From: Pantoea rodasii
GTDB taxonomy: Bacteria; Pseudomonadota; Gammaproteobacteria; Enterobacterales; Enterobacteriaceae
Reading direction: 5' to 3'
NCBI RefSeq assembly: GCF_002095465.1
Contig: NZ_MLFP01000003.1
Span: 186,001 to 250,000, forward strand
Length of the DNA stretch: 64,000 bases
In this document: positions 18,987 to 30,498 of the stretch, one piece after another
How the letters are laid out: every line of letters begins with the position of its first letter
Position numbering within the stretch: the stretch's first letter is position 1
Translations under genes and position numbers: made by a program
The notes under the pieces: model-generated
What the model saw: the letters and a program-made list of their open reading frames with translations, nothing else
What the model was told of the DNA's origin: nothing
Database searches by the model: none

Positions 18987-19838
18987 TCACGGGTGAGTCA
19001 CCTGGCCGCTGGAGACTGGGCGATGCTTATCGCTCAACCAGCCGTTAAGTGAATCGTCATAAAGTAAAAGGGCATCAATGGGGTAACCTGCCGAAACCAA
19101 CGCCAGCGCAAGACCTGCCGCGTTAATACCGCCACCGCAATAGAGCAGCAGTTCTTCAGGTGGTGTGATTTTGGCGTTGCGCAAAGCTTCAGCCACCCGC
19201 AGGGTATCGATCAGGCCGTCAGGATTAAGCAGTTCGGGGTAGGGAAGATTAATGCTGCCGGGAATATGGGCCTGTTGAAAAGGCTCGCGACGCAGTGCGC
19301 ATACCAATGGGCGCTGCTTTTCCTGTTCAACCTGTTCGGTAGAACGCAATAATGGACGTGCCGCACTAAGCTGGATATCACCACAGGCAACAGAATGAGC
19401 AGGGCCCGTTTCAATCGTGCCCTGTGTTCCCACCCAACGGGCATAGCCGCCATCCAGCACCCGCACGTTGCGCCAGCCAAATACCCCCGCCAGTAAGTAC
19501 CAGACGCGAGCAGCATAAGCGCCATTCAGCTGATCGTAAGTGACAACCAAGCTGTGCTGATTAACACCCAGTGACCTGAGTGCATCGGACAACTGGCTGC
19601 CGTCCGGCGCGGTAAAAGGAAATCTGCTCTGCGGTGCGGAGAAAGCACCAAACAGATCTGCGAACTGCGCATTAGGGAGGTGCTGCTGTAAGAAGGAGTG
19701 GTATCCGGAGGAAAATGCCGTTTTGCCACTTGATTCGACTGACCGCGCAACCGAACAATCGAGCACCACCACGTGTTGTGCGTGTTCTGCCAGCCATTGG
19801 GCAGAAACGACCGGTGAAGAAGGCAATGACACGCTCAT
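18987..19838 (-). CDS. Rhodanese-type sulfurtransferase
   Basis: A 283-residue protein with two rhodanese domains, like SseA (3-mercaptopyruvate/thiosulfate sulfurtransferase). The N-terminal domain has AQWLAEHAQHVVVLDCS, and the C-terminal domain the active-site loop LLLYCGGGIN with the catalytic Cys near residue 235. The ATG at 19838 is preferred over upstream starts, which lie within the LLM gene. It should overlap the LLM stop by four bases once a lost base is restored. It would accept sulfur released by the neighbouring pathway. Confidence 0.88.
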   Translation of the reverse strand: MSVSLPSSPVVSAQWLAEHAQHVVVLDCSVARSVESSGKTAFSSGYHSFLQQHLPNAQFADLFGAFSAPQSRFPFTAPDGSQLSDALRSLGVNQHSLVVTYDQLNGAYAARVWYLLAGVFGWRNVRVLDGGYARWVGTQGTIETGPAHSVACGDIQLSAARPLLRSTEQVEQEKQRPLVCALRREPFQQAHIPGSINLPYPELLNPDGLIDTLRVAEALRNAKITPPEELLLYCGGGINAAGLALALVSAGYPIDALLLYDDSLNGWLSDKHRPVSSGQVTHP

Positions 19839-21170
19839 CTTCGCCCCGTAACGCACGATGTTGCCACGCATCCCGCGCCGGACGCGGCAGGCCAAAGTGT
19901 TCACGGGCCGTTGCGCCCTGATATTCCGTTTTGTGCAAACCGCGTCGCTGTAGCTCGGGTACGACATAGCGGGCGAACTCTTCAAAAGCACCGGGAAGAT
20001 GGGTGGCCTGAATCATAAAACCGTCTGCGGCTCCGCGATCCAGCCACTGTTCCATGGTATCCACCACGCTATCCACTGAACCCACCATGTTGCCTTCGGT
20101 ACGCGCCCCATACCAGCGGCCAATCTCGCGGATGCTCAGCTTCTCGCGCTGCGCAAACTCACGCACTTCATCGTAATGGCCCTGTACACCCACTTCGCCG
20201 AGATCCGGTAGCGGGCCATCCAGATCGTATTGGGTGAGGTCGACATTCACGTGGTAGGCGAGACGCGACAGACCCGCTAACGGATGCACCCGATCGGCGA
20301 AGTCTTGATGCTTGCGCTGCGCATCGCCATCACTTTCTCCCACCACGACAGTCGCTGCAGGGAGAATGCGCACCTGGTGCGGGTCACGTCCGTGGTCCGC
20401 TACACGCTTTTTCATCTCCTGATAAAACGTGATGGCAGAATCCAGTGATTCATGGCTGCAAAAATGACGTCTGCCCAGCGTGCGGCAAAATCACGTCCGC
20501 TGGGTGAGGCTCCCGCCTGAATTAACAAGGGGTAACCCTGCGGCGATCGCGGCACATTCAGCGGGCCCTGCGTACTGACATATTCACCGCGATAATCTAC
20601 AGAGCGCACCTTTTCTGGCGAACCAAACTCGCCCGTTTCTTTATTTTGTAGCAGTACCCCATCATCCCAACTGTCCCACAGCTGGGTCGCAGCACTGAGC
20701 ACTTCTTCGGCTCTGGCATAGCGGGCATCGCGAGGAGGTAATGACGGCTGGCCAAAATTCTGCGCTTCCGCATTCTGGAAAGAGGTCACAATATTCCAGC
20801 CCGCACGGCCATCCGAAATATGATCAAATGTCGCCAGCGCACGTGCCAGATGAAAAGGTTCGTGGTAACCCGTTGAGAGCGTCGCAGCCAGTCCGATATG
20901 TTCAGTGACACCCGCCATGACGCCGAGAATGACCAGCGGATCCAGACGCGGTGTGCCTGAACCCCATTGCACTGCGGGTGCAAAAGAGCCCCCCAGTGAA
21001 CGGGGTACCGAAAGTGCATCAGGAATAAAGGCCAGATCAAAACGCGCGGCTTCAAGCAGTTTTGCTACATGACGATAATAACCTGCGGTTAGAAACCCGG
21101 GATTCGCATCAGGGTGTCGCCATCCTGAAGTCCCCATCGGACCAGCATTAAGAAATGCGGCAAGATGCAT
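19835..21170 (-). CDS. LLM-class monooxygenase, NtaA/SnaA/DszA family (frameshifted)
   Basis: About 445 residues when two bases are restored: one near 20453, where the join reads DVIFAA-ESLDSAITFYQEM, and probably one in the G4 coding run just before the rhodanese start, giving a TGA that overlaps ATG. The uncorrected last frame runs deep into the rhodanese gene. Signatures: FDLAFIPDALSVPR, ISDGRAGWNIVTS, AGASPSGRDFAARW. Part of the HyuAB, binding protein, LLM, rhodanese and ThiM set on the minus strand. Confidence 0.84.
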
Positions 21171-21308
21171 AGTGATTCATTCTCCTGAAAAACGAACGAG
21201 GAGAACAACATAGACGAGATGTACCCGCATTAATTAGATGGATTTTCGCAAAGCTTAGCTTGCTAATGAATATAGATAAGGAAACCGCCGCAGCGGCTTC
21301 CCTAACCG

Positions 21309-22898
21309 TTACTTTTTATCCAGCCATACCTGTGACAGGTTGCCCTCGATGCCGTCGGCAGTCACTGAATGGTCGTGCACTTTGTGATTATAAATGGTGA
21401 TAAATTGCGGGGAGATGAGATTAATATCGGGCAAATCTTGCTCGACAATTTTCTGAAACTCCTTGAATTCTTCCACGCGCTTTTGCGGATCATTTTCGGT
21501 CTGCGCGGCTTCCAGCAGGCGATCGACTTCAGGATTGTGATAATCCGACGCGTTGGAGAACGGCACCCCTTTACGGAAGTTTTTCGACCAATAAATACGC
21601 TGTACGCCAACAGTAGGATCATAGAGGTTACTGTGGCCATTTACGGTGAATGAGAAATCGCGATCGGTATAAATACGGCGTACAAAGCTGGAAAGATCCT
21701 GAGCACGCAGCGTCACTTTGATACCGATTTTTGCCAGCGCCGAGCGGGTATACTCGGCCGTTTTACGCAGATCTTCTGAGATGGGATTGTAATCCAGCGT
21801 CACCTCAAATCGGGTGCCGTCACTGCCTTTTGGGTAGCCTGCCTGATCCAGCAGTTGGTTAGCCACTTTTACATCGAAGGCATAGGGTGACGGAGAGGGG
21901 TCATTATAGGCTTTGATGCCCGGTGCGATAGGTGACGCTGTCACCTGGCCAAGGCCAAAGTAAGCCACCTGTAAAATGACATTCCGGTTAATGGCATGGG
22001 CCACTGCCTGCCGGACCCGCAAGTCTTTAAAGTGCGGATCGTCAAGATTGAACTGTAGCGAGCTGACGTTATAAGAATAGCTGTTGCCCTTGGTCTCAAA
22101 ACCCAGCTGGGGCAGAGACTTAAGGCGCGCCACATCATTCAACGCGACCGGTGTACGGTAGCCAAGATCGGCATCACCGGTTTCAAAAGCGACTGATCGT
22201 GCCGCTGCATCCGGAATAAACTTCACCACTAACTGATCGAGATACGGGCGATTTTGGTCCCAATAGTGGGGATTGCGCTTATACAGGATGTAGCTGCCGC
22301 GTACCCACTTATCAAAAATATAGGGCCCAGTACCGATTGGCGCATTGTTATGCGGGTTGGTCAGTGGATCTGTGCCTTCATAGATATGCTTGGGCACAAT
22401 CGGCGATTCTGCCGCCGCGAAGGCTTTGATCAAGTAAGGGGCCGGTTTGGACAACACCAGGATTGCTGTTAGTGCATCAGGCGTTTCAACCTTGGTCACG
22501 TTAGCAAAGGTGCTCGAAGCACGCGGATGCACCTTTTTCAGCAGTTCAATGGAAAACGCCACATCTGCCGAGGTGAAATCTTGCCCATCATGCCACTTCA
22601 CACCTGGCCTAAGGTGGAATGTGTAACGCAAGCCATCCGGGCTAATTTCCCACTGAGTCGCCAGCTGCGGCTGGGGTTTGAGATCAAAATCATAGCTCAG
22701 CAGGCCTTCCGTAACCTTAGCGCTGACGCTCAGCGCGGGCGTGGCGACGGTAGTCAGCGCAATCAGGGCAGGCGGCTCATAGTTGAGCACCAGATTAAGC
22801 GTGCCGCCGTGTTGAGGATCCGCTGCCTGCGCAGCCCCTCCCAACAGAGAAGCCCCTAAGGCCACCGCTAACAGGGTGCGGCGAAAAACTGTAATCAT
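21309..22898 (-). CDS. Peptide-type ABC transporter substrate-binding protein (family 5)
   Basis: A 529-residue periplasmic protein of the DppA/OppA/GsiB family. Residues 1-25 form a Sec signal ending in GGAAQA. Family marks are VTEGLLSYDFDLKPQPQLA, the YTFHLRPGVKWHDGQDFT region near residue 90 and APIGTGPYIFDKW near 190. It starts three bases after the hyuB stop with GGAG upstream, so it belongs to the same operon. Its permeases and ATPase are encoded divergently at 26916-30451. Confidence 0.92.
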   Translation of the reverse strand: MITVFRRTLLAVALGASLLGGAAQAADPQHGGTLNLVLNYEPPALIALTTVATPALSVSAKVTEGLLSYDFDLKPQPQLATQWEISPDGLRYTFHLRPGVKWHDGQDFTSADVAFSIELLKKVHPRASSTFANVTKVETPDALTAILVLSKPAPYLIKAFAAAESPIVPKHIYEGTDPLTNPHNNAPIGTGPYIFDKWVRGSYILYKRNPHYWDQNRPYLDQLVVKFIPDAAARSVAFETGDADLGYRTPVALNDVARLKSLPQLGFETKGNSYSYNVSSLQFNLDDPHFKDLRVRQAVAHAINRNVILQVAYFGLGQVTASPIAPGIKAYNDPSPSPYAFDVKVANQLLDQAGYPKGSDGTRFEVTLDYNPISEDLRKTAEYTRSALAKIGIKVTLRAQDLSSFVRRIYTDRDFSFTVNGHSNLYDPTVGVQRIYWSKNFRKGVPFSNASDYHNPEVDRLLEAAQTENDPQKRVEEFKEFQKIVEQDLPDINLISPQFITIYNHKVHDHSVTADGIEGNLSQVWLDKK

Positions 22899-22901
22899 GC
22901 G

Positions 22902-24585
22902 TTACTCCGTTTTATCTGTTAAGTGGGCGTCGTGCCCATAAAGCCCTTTTGCCGCTTCAGCACCGATCAGCTGATTAGCGACATCACGGGCAATTTGCGT
23001 GGCAACTCTTTGCTGTGGGTCGCCCAGTCCGCCGCCACCTGGCGTCTCTACGATCAAATGACTTCCCGGTGGGATGACTTGTCTGCCTTTTCCTGACAAC
23101 GTCTCGCCCGTTGAGAGCGTGACGCGGCCCGGCGCACCCGCTAATCCCCCTTCGGCACCCTGCGCAGGGAAATGAATGCGATCCCAGGCCGCGCCCAGTT
23201 CCATCGGCAGATCCTGACCGTGGGAAAGTTCAATCACCTGACCCAAACCGCCACGCTGAGTGCCCGCGCCGCCTGAATCCTGGCGATACTCCTTACGCCA
23301 GAACACCACTGGACTGATCGACTCCAAAATTTCAAGCGAGACATTGCGCACCCCGCTGGGGAAGGAGGTGGTAGACAGGCCATCCAAATGCGGACGTGCC
23401 CCCGTGCCGCCGGTTGAAAAACTGGTAATGGAGAAACGAGGCTGCGTCAGGGTATTTTTAGCATCGTACTCTGGCAGAATGTGACCGCCAGACAGTTGGA
23501 TATTCCACAAGCAAGAAGCCCCTTCAGCAGGAACTTCACCTGGCCGCGCCTGACGCAGGCAGTTGAACACCACATCTGGCAACATCTGCCCAATGATGTG
23601 GCGCGAGGTCACGGCGGCAGGATAGGGTGCGTTGAGAATGGAACCTTCCGGAGCATCAATGGTTATCACGCCAAGCGAACCGGCATTATTGGGAATATCA
23701 GCACCTATCAGGCAGCGAATACCAAACGAGGTATAGGCATCGGTGTAGGCCTTCACCACATTGATCCCTTTGGCGACAAATCCTGCGCTGCCAGCGAAAT
23801 CAACGTGAATGCCGTTATGGCCCAGCGTCAGTCTGGCCTGAAGGCGTAAGGGTTGGTCATATCCATCCACCCACAACTCGCTCTCCCAACTGCCTGCTGG
23901 CCAGCGGCGCACCGCCTCCAGCATTGCCTGCTCTGAACGCTGTAAAATAAATTCGCCAACCTCAAGCAGATCGGGTAAGGCAAACTCATCCAACAGTGAT
24001 AACAATCGGCGTGCGCGACGTCGTTACAGGCCACCAGCGCCAAAAATCACCCTCAACCTGAGCCGGTTCGCGCACGTTGGCTTTCACGATATTCAGTACG
24101 GTTTGGTCGAGTTCACCCGCGTGGATGAATTTAATGATCGGCAGGAACAATCCTTCATGCCAGATTTGCTGGCCATCCGGGCCGGGGCCAAGACCGCCTA
24201 TATCAATCACATGCAGGGTTGAGGCGAATAGGGCGACCGGGCGACCTTGATGAAATACTGGTGTCACCATCGTAATGTCATACAGGTGGCCGGTGCCTTT
24301 CCAGGGATCGTTGGTGAGCAGCACATCACCGGGCGCTAACGTGTCGAGCGGGAAGGCGCGGAGAAAATGTTTAACCGATTCCGCCATAGAGTTGACGTGG
24401 CCTGGAGTGCCAGTAACAGCCTGTGCCACCATGCGCCCGTCCGGTAAGAACACACCCGCGGAAAGATCGCCGGCTTCGCGCGTCGCCGTGCCAAATGCGG
24501 TCCGAATCAGCGCCTGGGCCTGCTCTTCAACCACAGAGATAAGACGATTCCAGATGACCTGATAATGAATAGTGGCCTGACTCAT
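22902..24585 (-). CDS. Hydantoinase B/oxoprolinase family protein (two frameshifts)
   Basis: A HyuB-type subunit, about 561 residues after restoring two bases (A5 at 24042-24046 and near 24016); the corrected join reads GDFLALVACNDV followed by RARRLLSLLDEFALPDLL. Conserved parts are LLTNDPWKGTGHLYDITMV near residue 95 and GGGGLGDPQQR near the C terminus. HyuA/HyuB pairs open cyclic amides such as hydantoins, 5-oxoproline or N-methylhydantoin with ATP. The ATG at 24585 has GGAGGT and overlaps the hyuA stop by four bases. Confidence 0.88.
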
Positions 24586-26691
24586 TGCGTACCTCCAGCA
24601 AGAGAGTGACGTTCCAGCACCAAATGCCTTCGGGGGTGCTGCTGACAGCAAACAGTTCATCAACCAGCGTGGTCGTCTCTTCATCGACGACTAACAGTGG
24701 GCCAGCTTGTTTGCCCGCGAGGTTAATCGCCGCGCGCGAGTAAACCGGTACCTCAATACGACGCTGTTGTTGAAGTGAATAAAGTTCGCGTGGAGTTGTA
24801 CTCGGCGAGGTCTGGGCCTCATGGGCAGGCGCAGGGAAAGCGATCGCTGGAGCCGGCGTGGAGGCGGTCACCGTCCAGCTGATCGCTTCCACTGCCACAT
24901 GGTCGAGACTACGTCCATACAGCTGGCGGTAGGTCTCGGTGAAACGCTGGTGCAGCGTGGACACTCCGTGCTGATCAAAGATGTCATGCTCAATTGCAAT
25001 CGGCACTTCATGGCCCTGACCGGCATAGCGCAGATAGACATGGCGCTCAAGTAACACTTCAGCGGATGTGTCTGCCTGGTGAACGATGCGCTGTGCCTGC
25101 TCGCTCAATGCAGCCAGCAGCGCGTTGATGACGGTAAAATTGGGATTATCCAGCCGTTGATAGAAACTGCGTACTGCTTGATAGGAGACCGGCGCCCATA
25201 AGAAGCCGAGTGCGGAGCCAACGCCAGCGGCATGCGGGATGACCACGCGATCGATACCCAGTTTGCTGGCAAGACGGGCAGCGTGCAGTGGCGCAGCACC
25301 GCCAAAAGCAACCAGAGTATAGCTGTCGACCTGTTTTCCCAGTTCACTGGCGTGCACTCGCGCCGCATTCGCCATGTTTTCGGCAATAATTTCGGTCACC
25401 GCCAGCGCAGCCTCATCCGTGCCCAGCCCAAGAGGCTGGCCCACCTGCTGGGCAAGTGCCAACGCGGCTTTGTCCACATTCAACTCGACTTTACCGCCAG
25501 CAAAACTGGCCGGGTCCAGTAATCCCAGTTGCGCATTGGCATCAGTGATAGTGACGAGTTCACCACCGAGGTTATAGCTCACCGGGCCTGGCGCAGAACC
25601 GGCGCTGTCCGGCCCGACCTGCAAACGTTGCAAATTATCGATACGCGCAATCGAACCGCCGCCGGCACCAATCTCTACCAGATCAATAACCGGAATACGG
25701 ATCGGTAAACCCGATCCTTTTTGGTGGCGATGCACGCGGCCAAACTCGAAGCTGCGGGAAATTTGCGGCTGGAAGTGGTCGATAAAGCAGATTTTGGCGG
25801 TGGTGCCGCCCATATCAAAGGATAAAACTTTCGGCAACTTCAGCTGACTGGCGATATTACTGGCGAGAATCGCGCCACCTGCCGGGCCTGACTCCACCAA
25901 TCGTACCGGTTCGTCAATGCCCTGTTGCAGCGTGGTTATCCCGCCGCCGGATGTCATCAGGTAAGGCTGCACACGTAAGCCGCGGGCACTGAGCTGCTGT
26001 TGCAAACGTTGAAGATAGCCCGCCACCAGCGGTTGAACGTAGGCATTCGCGCAGACCGTTGACAGGCGCTCATACTCACGGATTTCCGGGCAAACATCGC
26101 TGGAGAGCGAAATCGTTACGCCGGGCAATAAATCACGCAGGATTTCTGCCGTACGCTGCTCGTGCTGGGGATTGATAAAACTTTGCAGGTAGCCAATCGC
26201 CAAACTCTCAATCTTCAGCGTTTTTAACTCACTGGCTAATGCCACCACTTGCGCTTCGTTGAGGGGGATGCGGATCGTGCCCTGAGCATCAATCCGTTCC
26301 TCCACGATAAAGCGCCATTGCCGTTCCACCAGGGGGCGCGGCTTCTGCAGAAACACGTCGTATTGCGCGAAACGATCTTCCTGCCCGATTTCAACCAGGT
26401 CCCGAAAACCAGCGGTGGTAATCAGCGCGGTGCGTGCTCCTTTGCGCTCGATTAAGGCATTCGTCGCCAGCGTGGTGCCGAGGATCAACAGATCAATGGC
26501 GGAAAAGTCTAATGCTGCCTGGCTGAGCACTTCATCGATGCCCGCAATGACGGCGCGTTCAGGCGCTTCAGCGCTGGTCAGCACTTTTGCCGAATATTGC
26601 TGGTTGCCTTGTAACAACACAATATCGGTAAACGTGCCGCCCACATCCACGGCGACCCGATTAACGGGGGGATATTACGTCTTTCTGACAT
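24582..26691 (-). CDS. Hydantoinase A/oxoprolinase family protein (frameshifted at both ends)
   Basis: A HyuA-type subunit of about 703 residues. The phosphate-binding motif VDVGGTFTDIVLL lies at the N terminus, with VESGPAGGAILASNIA and LSFDMGGTTAKICFI in the middle. Two lost bases distort the ends. In the C6 coding run (G6 at 26666-26671) a restored base joins MSERRNIPPVNR to the main frame; near 24626 a restored base gives the tail HLVLERHSLAGGTQ and a TGA overlapping the hyuB start. First gene of the minus-strand operon. Substrate unknown; the neighbours suggest a sulfur-containing cyclic amide. Confidence 0.88.
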
Positions 26692-26915
26692 GCCTTTGCC
26701 TGTTAAATAATTGAAAATGGTGGGCATCATTAACAGACATCGAATAGATGATGACTACTGAGTATTTCGGGTTAACTCATGCGCAATGTGCATAAGCTGG
26801 CTTAATTCCTGGATATCATTTTAACAGCAATACTTTTGCGGAATTATTATTAAGCCAAAAAACATCGCCTGTTAGTTTCCCTGTTTCTTAAAACCTTGAT
26901 GCAAGGACGTTGGTT

Positions 26916-27905
26916 ATGCAGCAAGCGCGCCATTGGCTGCCCTCACTATTGGTGAAAACCCTGTTTCAGGTCGTACCAACATTTGTGGGTATTTTGCTGA
27001 TCATGTTTGTGATCCTGAAAGCCATTCCCGGCGATGCGGTGGACGTGCTGGCGGGAGAATCTGGCGGTGCCAGTGCGGCGAGCATGGCATTGATGCGCGA
27101 ACAGTATGGCCTTAACTTACCGGCCTGGCAGCAGTTTCTTCATTGGGGAGGCCATATTCTGCAGGGTAACCTGGGCTATTCTCCCCGATTTAACACGCCG
27201 GTCAACACATTAATATTATCCCGCTTGCCCGCCACGCTAATGTTGATGCTGGCGGCTCAATTTTTCGCATTAATCATTGGTGTTCTGTTTGGCGTGATAA
27301 TGGCGCTGTTTGTTGGTCGCTGGCCTGACCGATTATTATCTCTCACCAGCTTACTGCTTTATTCATTACCTGGGTTTTGGATCGGATTAATGTTGCTGGT
27401 GCTGTTCTCCGTTCATTTAGGTTGGCTGCCTAGCAGTGGGAATATGACTATCGGATCCGATCTCCATGGCTGGGCATATATCAGCGATCGTATTTCTCAC
27501 GCGATATTACCGGTGTTCTCCCTGGCGAGTTTTTTCCTCGCAATATATGCGCGTTTAACCCGTGCCGCGATGCTGGAGATCACCCATCAGGATTTTGTTC
27601 GCACTGCGCACGCCAAGGGATTGTCGCCACTAAGGGTGACCCTTGTTCATGTGCTGCGCTGTGCATTAATTCCCCTGGTCACGGTAAGCGGTATGCATAT
27701 CGCCACGCTGTTGAGCGGGGCAGCGGTGGTGGAGACGGTATTCTCATGGCCGGGCCTTGGCAGGCTGGCACTTGATGCGGTGATGGCACGCGATGTCAAT
27801 ATCCTGCTCGGTATCCTGCTCTTCTCATCGCTGCTCGTGTTGATCGCCAATTTTGTGGTGGATCTTATTCACGCCTGGCTCGATCCCCGTGTTGCGAGAC
27901 ATTAA
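26916..27905 (+). CDS. Peptide-type ABC transporter permease (DppB/GsiC-like)
   Basis: A permease of 329 residues with about six membrane segments. The binding-protein-dependent transport motif is in DFVRTAHAKGLSPLRV near residue 225. The ATG at 26916 is preferred over the TTG two codons earlier, with AAGGACG upstream. The next gene starts immediately after its stop. Divergent from hyuA with 224 bases between. Confidence 0.92.
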   Translation: MQQARHWLPSLLVKTLFQVVPTFVGILLIMFVILKAIPGDAVDVLAGESGGASAASMALMREQYGLNLPAWQQFLHWGGHILQGNLGYSPRFNTPVNTLILSRLPATLMLMLAAQFFALIIGVLFGVIMALFVGRWPDRLLSLTSLLLYSLPGFWIGLMLLVLFSVHLGWLPSSGNMTIGSDLHGWAYISDRISHAILPVFSLASFFLAIYARLTRAAMLEITHQDFVRTAHAKGLSPLRVTLVHVLRCALIPLVTVSGMHIATLLSGAAVVETVFSWPGLGRLALDAVMARDVNILLGILLFSSLLVLIANFVVDLIHAWLDPRVARH

Positions 27906-28778
27906 ATGAGCACATTATCGTCAGTCACCGTAACGCATGACGTTCATCATCGCGCGTTACGTCAATTTTTCCGTAATCCTGCCGGTCTGCTTGGGCTGGT
28001 GATTCTTCTGATCGTCGTTGCCATGGCGTTGATCGCTCCCTGGCTCTATCCCGGAGACCCGCTGGATATGGTCGCCACGCCGCTGCTGCAACCCGCTAAC
28101 GACTGGGACTGGCCGTTAGGAACGGACGCGATGGGACGCGACCTGGCTGCCGGCATTTTTCACGGTGCACGTATTTCGCTGATGATTGGTTTAGGTGCCA
28201 CGCTGATTGGTCTTTGCGCCGGTACACTGATTGGCAGCCTGAGCGGCTATTACGGCGGTGTTATCGATAATCTGTTAATGCGAGTGACGACACTGTTTCA
28301 GACCATGCCCGCCTTTTTATTAGTGATCATTATCTTAGCGGTCTCCACTCCTTCAGTGAACCTGATCATCTTCAGCATCGGCATTACCAGTTGGCCAACT
28401 ATTGCGCGACTGGTGCGGGCAGAATTTCGTACTCTGCGCGAGTCCGATTTTGTGCTGGCTGCCCGTTGCCAGGGTTACTCGTCGGGGCACATCATTTTTC
28501 GTGAAATGCTGCCCAATGCGCTGCCTGCCATTATCGTCACCGCCTCGGTGATGGTCGCCTCCGCCATTCTCATGGAAGCGGCGCTCTCCTTCCTCGGATT
28601 AGGCGATCCTAACGTGGTTAGCTGGGGATTTTTGATTGGCAGCGGGCGTGAAATGCTGCGTACCGCCTGGTATCTGACTGCCGTTCCAGGTCTTGCCCTG
28701 GTGATAACGTTACTTGGCCTGAACCTGTTGGGTGATGCGTTAAACGATGCCTTTAATCCCAGACTGAGTGAGCAATGA
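27906..28778 (+). CDS. Peptide-type ABC transporter permease (DppC/GsiD-like)
   Basis: A 290-residue permease with the N-terminal RQFFRNPAGLLGLVIL segment typical of DppC and the EAA-type loop DFVLAARCQGYSSGHIIFRE followed by EAALSFLGLGDPN. It follows the first permease with no spacer and overlaps the ATPase start by four bases (ATGA). Confidence 0.93.
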   Translation: MSTLSSVTVTHDVHHRALRQFFRNPAGLLGLVILLIVVAMALIAPWLYPGDPLDMVATPLLQPANDWDWPLGTDAMGRDLAAGIFHGARISLMIGLGATLIGLCAGTLIGSLSGYYGGVIDNLLMRVTTLFQTMPAFLLVIIILAVSTPSVNLIIFSIGITSWPTIARLVRAEFRTLRESDFVLAARCQGYSSGHIIFREMLPNALPAIIVTASVMVASAILMEAALSFLGLGDPNVVSWGFLIGSGREMLRTAWYLTAVPGLALVITLLGLNLLGDALNDAFNPRLSEQ

Positions 28779-30451
28779 TGTCAGCACTATTGTCGGTAGA
28801 GAATCTGCAGGTCCGTTTTGGTCAACATGCCGCCGTTGAACGGGTGAGTTTTAATCTGGCGCAAGGTGAAATGCTCGCTCTGGTTGGGGAGTCCGGTAGC
28901 GGAAAATCTGCCACAGCGCTATCGATAATGGGCCTGCTAGCCCGACAGGCTGAGGTGAAAGGGCGTATCCTGTTTGAAGGTCAAGATTTGCTCAGTTTGC
29001 CGAAACCAGTATTACGCGGAATACGTGGCGATAAAATCTCCATGATATTTCAGGAGCCGATGACCTCATTAAACCCTGTCTATAGCGTGGGGGCGCAGAT
29101 TGCAGAGAGTCTGCGCTTGCATCAACATCTCAATCGCAAACAAGCTCGTGCCCGCGCTATCGAACTGTTGAACCTGGTCAACATTCCCGATCCTACCCGG
29201 CGGGTCGATGATTTCCCGCACCAACTTTCAGGCGGGCAGCGCCAGCGGGTGATGATCGCCATGGCGGTCGCGTGCGAACCTAAACTCCTTATTGCCGATG
29301 AGCCCACCACCGCGCTAGATGTTACGGTACAGGCGAACATCATGCTGCTGCTCGATAGACTGCGCCGCGAGCTTTCATTGAGCATTCTGATGATCTCCCA
29401 TGATCTCGGCGTTGTGTCACAGTGGGCAGATAACGTGGCAGTAATGCACCACGGCACGGTTGTCGAGCAGGGTAGCGCAGAGGCGCTCTTCCGCCATCCA
29501 AAACACGATTACACGCGTGGGCTGATGGAAGCTTCATTGAGCGGCGACAACGACCTGCACTACCGCCAGCGTCTTCTTACCGAGATTCGCTATGATGGTC
29601 AGGAGCAGTTCCACCTGCATCAACCCGCTATGCTGCCTTTCGAGGATCTCAAGAGTGATGCCCCGTTGCTGTCAGTGAATGATTTGACGGTGAGTTATAA
29701 GCAGGGGCGCAAGCGTATTCCGGCACTGCAGAACGTTAGCTTCGATCTGCATGCCGGTGAAACACTGGGTCTGGTAGGGGAGTCTGGCTGTGGCAAATCC
29801 ACTTTATCCCGCACGCTTTTACGGTTGATCAACGCCGATAGCGGCAACATATTCCTCGATGGTGCAGAGATTACACATCAGCCTGAATCGGCATTAAAAA
29901 AGCTGCGCCAGAGTGTGCAGATGATTTTCCAAGATCCTTACGCTTCACTGAATCCACGTCAGTCCATTTTCACGATTCTTGACTCAGTCCTTCATCTGCA
30001 CGACCCTGCGCCTGCCGCACAACGCTTGCAGCGTATTCATCGCATGCTGGATCGTGTAGGACTGCCTAAACAGGCACTGCATCGTTATGCCCATGAGTTT
30101 TCCGGCGGTCAGCGCCAGCGTATTGGCATTGCGCGTGCGCTCATCGTAAAACCGAGGCTGGTCATTTGCGATGAGGCCGTTTCCGCGCTCGATGTGTCGG
30201 TTCAGGCACAAATCCTGAACCTGCTGCTGGAAATGAAGCAGGAGTTCGGGCTGAGCTATCTGTTTATTTCGCACAACCTTGCTGTGGTGCGTTATATGTC
30301 AGACAACGTGCTGGTAATGAATCAAGGCGAGATCGTGGAATCGGGAGACGTCGGGCAGATTTGGCGCCATCCGCAGCATCCTTATACACAGCAGTTGCTA
30401 TCGGCGGTGAAAGCCGACGCACCTATGGCTCACGAGCGAAGATCTGCCTGA
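28775..30451 (+). CDS. Fused peptide-type ABC transporter ATPase (GsiA-like)
   Basis: A 558-residue fusion of DppD- and DppF-type ATPases, as in the glutathione importer GsiA. Walker A GESGSGKSA (near residue 38) and GESGCGKST (near 345), signatures LSGGQRQRVMIAMAV and FSGGQRQRIGIARAL, and Walker B LLIADEPTTALD and LVICDEAVSALD are intact in both halves. With the permeases and the 21309-22898 binding protein it forms a complete importer for a peptide-like ligand. Confidence 0.94.
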   Translation: MMSALLSVENLQVRFGQHAAVERVSFNLAQGEMLALVGESGSGKSATALSIMGLLARQAEVKGRILFEGQDLLSLPKPVLRGIRGDKISMIFQEPMTSLNPVYSVGAQIAESLRLHQHLNRKQARARAIELLNLVNIPDPTRRVDDFPHQLSGGQRQRVMIAMAVACEPKLLIADEPTTALDVTVQANIMLLLDRLRRELSLSILMISHDLGVVSQWADNVAVMHHGTVVEQGSAEALFRHPKHDYTRGLMEASLSGDNDLHYRQRLLTEIRYDGQEQFHLHQPAMLPFEDLKSDAPLLSVNDLTVSYKQGRKRIPALQNVSFDLHAGETLGLVGESGCGKSTLSRTLLRLINADSGNIFLDGAEITHQPESALKKLRQSVQMIFQDPYASLNPRQSIFTILDSVLHLHDPAPAAQRLQRIHRMLDRVGLPKQALHRYAHEFSGGQRQRIGIARALIVKPRLVICDEAVSALDVSVQAQILNLLLEMKQEFGLSYLFISHNLAVVRYMSDNVLVMNQGEIVESGDVGQIWRHPQHPYTQQLLSAVKADAPMAHERRSA

Positions 30452-30498
30452 CGGTATGACTCGCCAATCAAATGTGCTTTCCCAGCAGGAGAATAGTG

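Noticed and set aside
24527..24684. HyuA-HyuB long overlap or fusion as read
   Set aside because: Explained by one lost base near 24626; the corrected genes overlap by four bases only.
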